In this document: piece by piece, positions 1-6,807 of the stretch
Layout: every line of letters begins with the position of its first letter
Numbering within the stretch: position 1 is the first letter of the stretch
Assembly: GCA_021845705.1 (NCBI GenBank)
Contig: JAJZVJ010000134.1
Span: 1 to 6,826 of the forward strand
Origin: a bacterium
GTDB lineage: Bacteria; Elusimicrobiota; Elusimicrobia; Elusimicrobiales; UBA9959
Reading direction: 5' to 3'
DNA: 6,826 nucleotides
The notes under the pieces: generated by a model
The model's database searches: none
The model's input: the letters and a program-made list of their open reading frames with translations, nothing else
What the model was told of the DNA's origin: nothing
Translations under genes and position numbers: made by a program

Positions 1-177
1 GAAGTAGCTGGTGAAAGAGAAAAGAAGGGAACAGAAAAGGTAAAAGGGGGCGGCCGTCTTTACGGTCACCAGCAGGGAATCGAGGTTGGGGTAGACCAGG
101 GCGGCCAGGATCCCCACCGACAGCAGGATCGGCGCGTAAATAAAGAGTTTTTTCTTAAAGCCCTGCTTCATCGCCAT
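1..177 (-). CDS. Partial multi-pass membrane protein, possibly lysylphosphatidylglycerol synthase/flippase-like (N terminus only)
   Basis: Reading leftwards from an ATG at 177-175, an uninterrupted frame of 59 codons leaves the window at base 1, so only the N terminus is seen. It begins MAMKQGFKKKLF, a basic cytoplasmic start. A hydrophobic segment follows at about residues 11-29, then a short polar stretch (PNLDSLLVTVKTAAP, residues 30-44) and a second hydrophobic segment from about 45 to the edge. This layout of basic start, helix, short amphipathic loop ending near a proline, then helix resembles the first two helices of the lysylphosphatidylglycerol synthase TM/YbhN-like family. Members move or modify lipids, or sit in polysaccharide and glycolipid gene sets. 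The family call is tentative because the diagnostic regions lie outside. The start could also be the second Met (171-169). Neither has a Shine-Dalgarno sequence; a -10-like box lies just upstream. The gene is divergent from nadB. Confidence 0.6.
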   Translation of the reverse strand, partial: MAMKQGFKKKLFIYAPILLSVGILAALVYPNLDSLLVTVKTAAPFYLFCSLLFSFTSYF

Positions 178-186
178 ATGTGTTAA

Positions 187-192
187 AATATA
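187..192 (-). promoter_or_regulatory. -10-like box of the membrane-protein gene (near-leaderless)
   Basis: On the - strand the sequence reads GATATATTTT, with TATATT (5 of 6 to TATAAT) at 192-187. Only nine bases separate it from the ATG at 177, so transcription starting 6-7 bases after the box would leave a leader of about 2-3 bases. This fits the lack of a Shine-Dalgarno sequence. No -35 match is visible. The placement closely mirrors the box before the gene at 6808. Confidence 0.4.
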
Positions 193-230
193 TCAGCCGC
201 CTGACATCCACAGCCCTGACGCGGCGCTTA

Positions 231-236
231 TATATT
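231..236 (+). promoter_or_regulatory. -10-like box upstream of nadB
   Basis: TATATT (5 of 6 to TATAAT) lies in the AT-rich run CTTATATATTATTG; an overlapping TATTAT at 233-238 is equally good. It would give a leader of roughly 25-30 bases before the nadB ATG. The best -35-like match upstream (CTGACA, 201-206) is 24 bases away, too far for a standard promoter, so the assignment rests on the -10 box and the position before the operon. Confidence 0.35.
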
Positions 237-271
237 ATTGTAAATCTTTCCTGACAGGCAATAAAAGGGTT

Positions 272-1873
272 ATGTCCACATATAAATATGATTTCCTTGT
301 CATTGGCAGCGGGGCCGCCGGGCTGCTGACGGCCCATAAACTTTCAAAAGCCGGCCGCGTGGCGGTCATCACCAAGCGTTCCCTGGACATGTCCAACAGC
401 AGCATGGCCCAGGGCGGCATCGCCGCCGTTACGGCCCCCAACGACAATTTCAGCCTCCACATCGCGGACACGCTCCGCACCGGCGCCGGGCTCTCGGACC
501 CGCGCATAGTAAAAATGACCATAAGCGAAGCGCCCGCGAGGGTGCGGGAACTTGTTGAACTGGGGACGCGCTTCACCCTTACGGACAAGGACTTCGAGCT
601 CGGTCTGGAAGGCGGCCATTCCCGCCGCCGCGTCCTGCACGCGGCTGACGCCACCGGCCGCGAGATAACGCGCGCGCTTATTAAAACCTGCGTTTCGGAG
701 AAGAACATAACTTTCTTCCCGCAATATTCGGCCGTGGACTTCATACTTAAAAGCCGCCCGGCGCGCGTTCGCCCGGACAAGAACGCCTGCCTCGGGGTCT
801 ACGCCCTGGAAGAAGCCACGGGCCGCGTCCACAGCTTCCTCGCGCGCGCGACCGTGCTTGCCTCGGGGGGCGCCGGCAAGGTTTACCGCTACACCTCCAA
901 CCCCGACGTGGCGACCGGCGACGGGATGGCCATGGCCTACAGGGCCGGCCTGAAACTGGTCAACATGGAATTCGTCCAGTTCCACCCCACCTGCCTCTAT
1001 CACCCGCAGGCCAAATCCTTCCTTATCTCGGAAGCGTTGCGCGGCGAGGGCGGGATACTCAGGGACTCCGAAGGCAAAGCGTTCATGAAAAGCTATTCGC
1101 GCTATAAGGACCTGGCCCCGCGCGATATAGTGGCGCGCGCCATCGACTCCGAGCTAAAGCGCTCCGGCGCCGATTGCGTCTACCTGGACATGACGCACCT
1201 GGACGCGGCTTTCCTCAAAAAGCGCTTCCCTACGATCTACTCGCAATGCCTGCGGTTCGGGATAGACATCACGAAAACGCCGATCCCCGTAGTCCCGGCC
1301 GCCCACTTTTTCTGCGGCGGAGTGCGCTGCAACGACAGGGGCCGCACGGCCATGCCCGGGCTTTACGCCATAGGCGAAGTTTCACATACCGGCCTGCACG
1401 GGGCGAACCGCCTGGCCTCGAATTCCCTGCTGGAGGCCTGTGTCTTCGCCCACCGCGCTGCGCAAGCCATAACGTCCGGCCCTCAGGATAAAAGGTCCGG
1501 GCTGAAGCCCAGGCACTGGACCACCGGCAATGCCCGCCCTTCGGACGAAGCCGTCATAATCAAGCACAACTGGGACGAAATACGCACGCTGATGTGGAAC
1601 TATGTGGGCATAGTCCGCAGCGACAAGCGCCTGGCAAGGGCGAGCGCGAGGGTAAAGGTCATCTCCGAGGAAATTATCAGGTACTACTGGGATTTCCTCC
1701 CCACCCGGGACCTGCTGGAGCTCAGGAACATCGCCTGCCTCTCCGACGTAATAATCCGCTCCGCGCGCAGCCGCCGGGAGAGCCGGGGCCTGCACTATAC
1801 TGTCGATTACCCGAAGCCCTCCGAAAAATTCCGCAAACCTACGGTAGTGGACCGGTACGGGAGCAAGAGGTAA
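272..1873 (+). CDS. nadB: L-aspartate oxidase
   Basis: This cytoplasmic flavoenzyme oxidises L-aspartate to iminoaspartate, the first step of de novo NAD synthesis; quinolinate synthase (NadA) uses the product. Electrons pass from FAD to oxygen or, in anaerobes, to fumarate. The 533-residue length is normal for the family. The N terminus holds the FAD-binding GSGAAGL motif, followed by SSMAQGGIAA and HSRRRVLHAADATGREI. Residues matching known active-site positions are present: H238 (QFHPT), S253-E254 (in place of Thr-Glu in E. coli), R284 (LAPRDIVARAI), H345 (AAHFFCGGV) and R380 (LHGANRLASNSLLE). The C-terminal helical domain ends with ESRGLHYTVDYP, typical of NadB rather than of fumarate reductase or succinate dehydrogenase flavoproteins. 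The ATG at 272 places the flavin motif at the usual distance; the preceding AAAAGGG is only two bases away, a poor ribosome site. The stop codon overlaps the uvrA start. nadA and nadC are not in the window. Confidence 0.96.
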   Translation: MSTYKYDFLVIGSGAAGLLTAHKLSKAGRVAVITKRSLDMSNSSMAQGGIAAVTAPNDNFSLHIADTLRTGAGLSDPRIVKMTISEAPARVRELVELGTRFTLTDKDFELGLEGGHSRRRVLHAADATGREITRALIKTCVSEKNITFFPQYSAVDFILKSRPARVRPDKNACLGVYALEEATGRVHSFLARATVLASGGAGKVYRYTSNPDVATGDGMAMAYRAGLKLVNMEFVQFHPTCLYHPQAKSFLISEALRGEGGILRDSEGKAFMKSYSRYKDLAPRDIVARAIDSELKRSGADCVYLDMTHLDAAFLKKRFPTIYSQCLRFGIDITKTPIPVVPAAHFFCGGVRCNDRGRTAMPGLYAIGEVSHTGLHGANRLASNSLLEACVFAHRAAQAITSGPQDKRSGLKPRHWTTGNARPSDEAVIIKHNWDEIRTLMWNYVGIVRSDKRLARASARVKVISEEIIRYYWDFLPTRDLLELRNIACLSDVIIRSARSRRESRGLHYTVDYPKPSEKFRKPTVVDRYGSKR

Positions 1874-4704
1874 TGGACAAGATCATAATCAGCGGCGCCC
1901 GCTCGCATAATCTAAAGAACCTCAGCCTCGAGATACCCAAAGGGAAACTGGTGGTCATAACGGGCCTTTCCGGCTCCGGCAAATCCACGCTGGCTTTTGA
2001 CACTATCTACGCCGAAGGGCAGCGCCGCTACGTGGAATCCCTCTCCGCCTACGCCCGGCAGTTCCTTGAGCAGATGGACAAGCCGGACGTGGACTCCATA
2101 GAGGGCCTTTCGCCCGCCATCGCCATCCAGCAGCACAACCCGTCCAAGAACCCGCGCTCCACCGTCGGGACCGTAACTGAGATCTACGACTACCTGCGCC
2201 TGCTTTACGCCAAGGCCGGCCGCCCCTACTGCCCTTCCTGCCATAAGCCCATCAAAGCCTGGTCGGCGCAGGGCATAGCGGCGGAGTTGCTGTCTAAATG
2301 CGCCGGCAGGAAGACCAGGATCTTCGCGCCGCTGGTGCGCGGCCGCAGCGGCACCTACGAGGAACTCTTCGCCCGCCTGCGCAAGGCCGGCTTCACGAAG
2401 GCCCGCGCTGACGGCAAACTTTTCCCGCTTGAAACCCCGCCGGAATTGAAGCGCTACATTAAACACGATATAGACCTTTTCGTGGACGAGTTCACAATCT
2501 CGAAAGAAGACAGGGAACGCCTGAGCGAGGCCGTAGAACTGGCCCTGGCGCAGTCAAAAGGCTTGCTTATCGCCGAGGATGCCGCGAAAGGCGCGGGAAA
2601 CCTTTACAGCGAAAATAACGCCTGCCCCTCGTGCGGGATAAGCTTCCCCGAGCTGGAGCCCCGGCTTTTCTCCTTCAATTCCCCCCATGGGGCCTGCCCG
2701 GAATGCGACGGGCTGGGGATAAAGATAGAGATAGACCCCGACCTGGTGGTCCCGGACAAGGACAAGTCGGTGAACGGCGGGGCGCTGGAAGCCTGGGCCA
2801 ACCCGGTGACCACGCGCACCCACAGGTGGAAAGGCTCCTGGTCCGGCTATTACGCGGACATGCTCAATACCGCCGCCGGCGAGAACGGCATCGACCTGGA
2901 CAAGCCCTGGAAAGACCTGCCCAGGTCCCACCGCGACATGCTGCTCCACGGCGCCGGGGATTTCGAAGGCGTGGTGACCAACCTGAAGCGCCGCCACAAC
3001 GAGAGCGAGTCCGAGTTCGTGAAAGAGGAGATCTACACTAAATTCATGAGGGAGACCGTCTGCCCGAAGTGCAAAGGGCTCAGGCTTAAGCCCGAGGGCT
3101 TGAGCGTGCTGGTAGGCGGCCGCAACATAACCCAGGTTACCGCCCTGCCGCTAGGGGCCGCGAAAGAACTCATGGGCGCGCTGGACCTGAACGAGAAAGA
3201 GCGCGCCATAGCCCGCCTGATACTTAAGGAAATAAATTCCCGCCTGTCTTTCCTTAACGACGTGGGACTGGGGTATATCTCGCTCGACCGCCGCTCCGAA
3301 ACGCTTTCGGGCGGCGAGGCGCAGCGCATACAACTGGCGACCCAGATCGGCTCGGGCCTTACCGGGGTCCTCTACGTGCTGGATGAGCCGACCATCGGCC
3401 TGCACCAGCGGGACAACGCCAGGCTCATAAACACCCTTAAATCCCTGCGCGATATCGGCAACACCCTCCTGGTGGTAGAGCACGACGAGGCCGTGATCCG
3501 CGGCGCGGACCATATCATTGACCTGGGGCCCGGGGCGGGGCTCGCAGGCGGCTATGTAGTGGCGCAGGGGACCCCCGCCGAACTGATGAGGAACAGGAAG
3601 TCGGTTACGGCGCCTTACCTTACCGGCGAGCGGTCTACCACGATAACACGGGTACCGCGCGCGCATTCCGGGAAATTCCTGGAGTTCACCGGCGCGAAAC
3701 AGTTCAATCTTAAGGACATAGACGTAAAAATACCGCTGGGCCTCTTCGTCAGCATCTGCGGGGTTTCCGGCTCGGGCAAGTCCACGCTGCTTTACGAGAT
3801 AGTTTACAAGGCCCTCGCCAGGGAGCTATACAAGTCCAAAGAGGCGCCGGGCGCTTTCCGCTCCATGAAGGGCGCGGGCCAGATAGACAAGGTTATCATC
3901 GTGGACCAGTCGCCCATAGGCCGCACCCCGCGCTCCAACCCGTCCACTTACAGCGGCGTCTTCAACCATATCAGGGACCTGTTCGCGGAACTCCCGGAGG
4001 CGAAGAGGCGCGGCTACGAGCCGGGCCGCTTCTCCTTCAACGTTAAAGGCGGCCGCTGCGAGGCCTGCCAGGGCGACGGTACCATAAAGATCCAGATGCA
4101 GTTCCTGCCGGACGTGTACGTAAAATGCGACGAATGCGCCGGCCGCAGGTTCAACGACGACACGCTGGAAGTGCGGTTCAAAGGCAAAAGCGTCTCCGAC
4201 GTGCTTGAACTCTCCGTGCAGGAAGCCGGCGTCCTGTTCGCGGACATACCGCGGATCTCGAAGATACTCGCTACGATGAGCGAAGTCGGGCTGGATTACC
4301 TTAAGCTCGGCCAGAGCGCCACTACGCTCTCCGGCGGGGAAGCGCAGCGGCTTAAGCTGGCGGAACAGCTGGCGCGCCGCGCCACCGGCCGCACCCTCTA
4401 TATACTCGACGAGCCCACCACGGGCCTGCACTTCGCCGACGTGGAAAAGCTTCTCGGCGTACTGCACCGCCTCTCGGGCGCGGGCAATACCGTGCTGGTA
4501 ATAGAGCACAACCTGGACGTGATAGCGGCCTCCGACTGGCTGATAGAGCTCGGGCCCGAGGGCGGCGACGCCGGCGGGCGCCTGGTATATTCCGGGCCGG
4601 TCGGAGAAGTGGTAAAAGCCGCGGGTTCGCATACAGGGCGCTATCTTAAAGAGCACATACAGGCCCGGAAAAGAACCGCGAACCTGCTGAACAGGGTTAA
4701 ATGA
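1873..4704 (+). CDS. uvrA: Excinuclease ABC subunit A (UvrA)
   Basis: UvrA is the damage-sensing ATPase of nucleotide excision repair: a dimer loads UvrB onto lesions before UvrC incises. The 943-residue length is typical. Both ABC modules are complete. The first has Walker A GLSGSGKST (31-39), signature LSGGEAQR (478-485) and Walker B YVLDEPTIGLH (from 501). The second has GVSGSGKST (630-638), LSGGEAQR (819-826) and YILDEPTTGLH (from 843). Zinc-binding cysteines are intact: C251, C254, C275 and C278 in the first module, and C729, C732, C752 and C755 in the second, the latter needed for DNA binding in studied homologues. The family's CPSCHKPI element is at 120-127. I chose the ATG at 1873 because MDKIIISGARSHNLKNL is the canonical UvrA N terminus; the frame stays open for 93 codons further upstream, but that part lies inside nadB and has no UvrA character. 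The start shares one base with the nadB stop (TAATG), with AAGAGG close upstream, suggesting translational coupling. uvrB and uvrC are not in the window. Confidence 0.97.
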   Translation: MDKIIISGARSHNLKNLSLEIPKGKLVVITGLSGSGKSTLAFDTIYAEGQRRYVESLSAYARQFLEQMDKPDVDSIEGLSPAIAIQQHNPSKNPRSTVGTVTEIYDYLRLLYAKAGRPYCPSCHKPIKAWSAQGIAAELLSKCAGRKTRIFAPLVRGRSGTYEELFARLRKAGFTKARADGKLFPLETPPELKRYIKHDIDLFVDEFTISKEDRERLSEAVELALAQSKGLLIAEDAAKGAGNLYSENNACPSCGISFPELEPRLFSFNSPHGACPECDGLGIKIEIDPDLVVPDKDKSVNGGALEAWANPVTTRTHRWKGSWSGYYADMLNTAAGENGIDLDKPWKDLPRSHRDMLLHGAGDFEGVVTNLKRRHNESESEFVKEEIYTKFMRETVCPKCKGLRLKPEGLSVLVGGRNITQVTALPLGAAKELMGALDLNEKERAIARLILKEINSRLSFLNDVGLGYISLDRRSETLSGGEAQRIQLATQIGSGLTGVLYVLDEPTIGLHQRDNARLINTLKSLRDIGNTLLVVEHDEAVIRGADHIIDLGPGAGLAGGYVVAQGTPAELMRNRKSVTAPYLTGERSTTITRVPRAHSGKFLEFTGAKQFNLKDIDVKIPLGLFVSICGVSGSGKSTLLYEIVYKALARELYKSKEAPGAFRSMKGAGQIDKVIIVDQSPIGRTPRSNPSTYSGVFNHIRDLFAELPEAKRRGYEPGRFSFNVKGGRCEACQGDGTIKIQMQFLPDVYVKCDECAGRRFNDDTLEVRFKGKSVSDVLELSVQEAGVLFADIPRISKILATMSEVGLDYLKLGQSATTLSGGEAQRLKLAEQLARRATGRTLYILDEPTTGLHFADVEKLLGVLHRLSGAGNTVLVIEHNLDVIAASDWLIELGPEGGDAGGRLVYSGPVGEVVKAAGSHTGRYLKEHIQARKRTANLLNRVK

Positions 4705-5903
4705 GAAGTACCGCGCGTCCGCATATCTTGCTGATAACCCCCCGCTTCCCCTTCCCTACCCTCAGCGGCGGAGAAAAATGGGCGGCCCGGCTCGCCGAGG
4801 GCCTCGCCCCGGCCCATGAAGTGTCGCTGTTTTCTTTCACCTCTCCGGGCGCCGAAGCCCACCAGACCGCCCTGGCCATGGCCATGGAAGGAAAACTTTT
4901 CAAAAAGATCTACCTGCTGCCCAGGCCCGAAGGGCCGGGAGACAAAAGCCTTCCCTCGCTGCCCGGGCTGTACTGGTCGGGCGAGGCCGCCGGCGCGCTT
5001 TCGGCCGCGGCCTGCGAGACGGGGGCCGAAGTGGCGCATATCCTGTTCTCCGAAATGGCCTGTTACGCTTGCGCCCTGCCAGCCTCCATGCCGGTGGTCT
5101 ACACCGAGATAGACTCAAGCTATCTTTTCCCCTGGAAATATTATCTCAGGGAAACCGCCGGGATAAAAGGCTTTCTCAAAGCTGGCGAATTTTTCAAGTC
5201 CCGAGCTTACGCCCGCAGGCACTACGGGCGCTTCTCCGCCGCCACGTTCATAACCGCCAGCGACGGGCGCGACATAGCCCGCTACCTTGCCACGGACCTT
5301 ACGGCGGTGACGCCCAACGCCGTCATACCCGAGGAGTTCACTCCGCCGCCGGCGTTCGAGAGGACTCCGGGAGCGATACTTTTTCTCGGCCATTACCCGC
5401 ATTACCCTAACGAGGACGCCGCGCTGCGCCTGGCGCGCCGCATCTTCCCGCTGGTCAAGGCCGGGGTGCCGGGAGCGGCCCTGACGCTGGCGGGGTCCTG
5501 CCCTACGGAGAAGGTCAGAGCCCTGGCCGGGCAGGATATCACCGTCCCGGGGACCGTTGCGGATATACGCCCGTTCCTCTGGCAGGCCCAGGTCTTTGCC
5601 GCGCCGGTACGGTACGGGTTCGGGACAAAAGGCAAGATCCTGGAAGCTTTCGCCGCCGGCCTGCCGGTAGTGGCGTCCGAAGAGGCCGCTGCCGGTATCG
5701 AGGGAGCCGAAAGCGGCAGGCACCTGCTTACAGCTTCATCCGACAAGGAGCTTGCCGCGCAAACTACGCGCCTGCTCGGGGACGCCGCCCTGCGCGCCAG
5801 GCTTGCCGCTGCCGCGGTTGAGCTGGTTAAAAACGAATTCTCCTTCGGCGGCGTAGTAGCCACGGTAGCGGACATATACAGGAAGGTCATCCATGCCGGC
5901 TAA
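4701..5903 (+). CDS. GT4-like (GT-B fold) glycosyltransferase
   Basis: This 400-residue protein looks like a retaining glycosyltransferase of the GT4-like group, which moves a sugar from a nucleotide donor to a lipid-linked or surface-polymer acceptor at the cytoplasmic face. The N-terminal Rossmann half begins HILLITPRFPFPTLSGGEKW (residues 8-27), with the usual proline-rich loop and SGG. The second half begins at AILFLGHYPHYPNEDAALRL (225-244), followed by LTLAGSCP and a donor-site motif GFGTKGKILEAFAAGLPVVAS, with E315 as the conserved acidic residue. The first Glu of the classic EX7E pair is not present in the expected place; sequences resembling the PEP-CTERM/EpsH-associated sugar transferases have a similar motif, so activity is still plausible. 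No signal peptide or membrane helix is evident. Its ATG overlaps the uvrA stop by four bases (ATGA), typical of reinitiation. Its end overlaps the radical SAM gene by 11 bases. Donor and acceptor cannot be predicted. Confidence 0.85.
   Translation: MRSTARPHILLITPRFPFPTLSGGEKWAARLAEGLAPAHEVSLFSFTSPGAEAHQTALAMAMEGKLFKKIYLLPRPEGPGDKSLPSLPGLYWSGEAAGALSAAACETGAEVAHILFSEMACYACALPASMPVVYTEIDSSYLFPWKYYLRETAGIKGFLKAGEFFKSRAYARRHYGRFSAATFITASDGRDIARYLATDLTAVTPNAVIPEEFTPPPAFERTPGAILFLGHYPHYPNEDAALRLARRIFPLVKAGVPGAALTLAGSCPTEKVRALAGQDITVPGTVADIRPFLWQAQVFAAPVRYGFGTKGKILEAFAAGLPVVASEEAAAGIEGAESGRHLLTASSDKELAAQTTRLLGDAALRARLAAAAVELVKNEFSFGGVVATVADIYRKVIHAG
5880..5886 (+). promoter_or_regulatory. Strong Shine-Dalgarno sequence of the radical SAM gene
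   Basis: AGGAAGG lies inside the last codons of the glycosyltransferase gene, six bases before the ATG at 5893. It is the best ribosome-binding match in the window and fixes the radical SAM start. Unlike the preceding junctions, which depend on stop/start overlap, this one has its own ribosome site. Confidence 0.7.
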
Positions 5904-6786
5904 AGCCCTTCACGCCGAACTTCTCCATTCCTGCCCCCTGGCCTGCCTGGCCTGCGACCACCGCCTCAGGGGGAGCGCGCGCCTTACCAGGAAGGACCTT
6001 GCCAGGATCTTTTCTTCGGGAAGATTAAAAGATCTCGGCCTGATCTCCTTCTCGGGCGGGGAGCCCCTGCTTCACACGGACCTGCCCTCTATCGTCAGGC
6101 TTGCGGGGAAAAAATTCCCGGCGGCCGCTATTGTCGTGCTCAGCAGCCTCTACGATAGCCGGGCTTTTACCGGGTTCCTGCGCGCGCTGCCCGCCTGCCT
6201 GCTGCCCCGGCTCCACATTGGCTCCTCCCTGGACGGCCCGCCCCCGGTGCACGACAGGATGCGCGGACGCGCCGGCGCTTTTTCCGCGCTAAAGGCTTCC
6301 GTTATTTCCGCCCGGAGGGATTTCCCTTTCCTCTCCATAGGCCTGACCTTCACGGCAACTTCCGTGAACGCCGCGCATTTCAGGGAAGCCTGGCTTGAGG
6401 CCAGGGAATTACGCGCCCCGCTGGGCCTCCAGTTCCTGGTCCCGAACCCCTGCACCGCGGGCCTGGAACTGAAAGCCGCGGATAAACTGGCCCTGGCTGC
6501 GGGGCTGGAGAACGTGCTTGCCGTTATGGCTTCGGAAAAAGGCCGCGCCGCGCCGGAAGCGAATAACCTCGATTCCGCGCTGGAATTCCTTAAGGGCAGG
6601 GCCCCGCGCGCCGCCTGCGGGGCCGGAGAGACATTCTTTATGCTCTCTCCTGAAGGCCTGTTCTACCTCTGTCCTTTTCATAAAGACGCAACAGCGACCT
6701 TTGCGAAGGCAGCGGGCCTCCGTGCTGCACTTAAGGGAAAGGCGCTGAAAGCGTGCGCCGGCTGCTTCCTGCGCTGCGCGCAGTAG
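5893..6786 (+). CDS. Short radical SAM protein with reduced SPASM/twitch-like C-terminal cysteines
   Basis: This 297-residue protein is a radical SAM enzyme: it should bind a 4Fe-4S cluster, cleave S-adenosylmethionine and start radical chemistry in the cytoplasm. The cluster motif C14-PLA-C18-LA-C21 sits near the N terminus. The SAM-contact motif SGGEP is at 54-58, and the mid-barrel segment IGSSLDGPPPVHDRMRG (about 109-125) is typical of SPASM-type radical SAM proteins. The C terminus carries C242-x12-G-x4-C260 (CGAGETFFMLSPEGLFYLC), which matches the first part of the SPASM pattern, then only C288-x2-C291-x3-C295 two residues before the stop. It therefore probably binds one auxiliary cluster, in a shortened SPASM or twitch domain. 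The residue before the third cluster cysteine is Ala (A20) rather than the usual aromatic. SPASM relatives modify peptides, proteins or small molecules. No precursor peptide is recognised nearby, and the tightly coupled partner is a glycosyltransferase, so a role in a sugar- or lipid-containing product is possible but unproven. Confidence 0.88.
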   Translation: MPAKALHAELLHSCPLACLACDHRLRGSARLTRKDLARIFSSGRLKDLGLISFSGGEPLLHTDLPSIVRLAGKKFPAAAIVVLSSLYDSRAFTGFLRALPACLLPRLHIGSSLDGPPPVHDRMRGRAGAFSALKASVISARRDFPFLSIGLTFTATSVNAAHFREAWLEARELRAPLGLQFLVPNPCTAGLELKAADKLALAAGLENVLAVMASEKGRAAPEANNLDSALEFLKGRAPRAACGAGETFFMLSPEGLFYLCPFHKDATATFAKAAGLRAALKGKALKACAGCFLRCAQ

Positions 6787-6794
6787 CGCTTTGA

Positions 6795-6800
6795 TATAAT
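6795..6800 (+). promoter_or_regulatory. Perfect -10 box placed for a leaderless transcript
   Basis: TATAAT lies in TTTGATATAATTGAACCTATG. Seven bases separate it from the ATG at 6808, so a transcript starting at the normal distance would begin at or one base before the start codon. No Shine-Dalgarno sequence fits in between. No TTGACA-like box is seen about 17 bases upstream, where the sequence is still the GC-rich end of the radical SAM gene. Confidence 0.6.
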
Positions 6801-6807
6801 TGAACCT

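Larger units (their letters stand above)
178..271. promoter_or_regulatory. Divergent intergenic promoter region
   Basis: This 94-base spacer separates the leftward membrane-protein gene from the rightward nadB operon and is clearly richer in A and T than the flanking coding DNA. It has -10-like hexamers on both strands (192-187 leftward, 231-236 rightward). It is the only non-coding stretch upstream of the four-gene operon, so that operon's main promoter should be here. I see no convincing -35 box at the usual spacing for either direction. There is no obvious long inverted repeat to suggest an operator, and nothing that looks like a riboswitch. Confidence 0.6.

Noticed and set aside
201..206. 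CTGACA as a -35 box for nadB
   Set aside because: It is 24 bases from the best -10 box, outside the usual 16-19 base spacing.
344..1003. Open frame of 219 codons on the - strand opposite nadB
   Set aside because: It is antisense to well-conserved nadB, low in complexity (rich in Gly, Ala, Arg and Val) and has no recognisable motif or ribosome site.
3826..4656. Long open frame of 276 codons on the - strand opposite uvrA
   Set aside because: It lies wholly within a certain uvrA gene. Its composition is that of a shadow frame in GC-rich DNA, and no family motif is recognisable.
4874..4887. Short tandem repeat GGCCATGGCCATGG
   Set aside because: It encodes Ala-Met-Ala-Met in frame within the glycosyltransferase and is only two units long, so it is likely chance.
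4641..5039. Open frame on the - strand across the uvrA/glycosyltransferase junction
   Set aside because: It overlaps two supported genes and shows no family character. It is explained by the scarcity of stop codons in GC-rich DNA.
6771..6789. Possible terminator hairpin at the end of the radical SAM gene (GCGCT...AGCGC followed by TTT)
   Set aside because: The stem is only five base pairs with a nine-base loop and only four T residues after it, and it overlaps the coding end. This is too weak to call a terminator.
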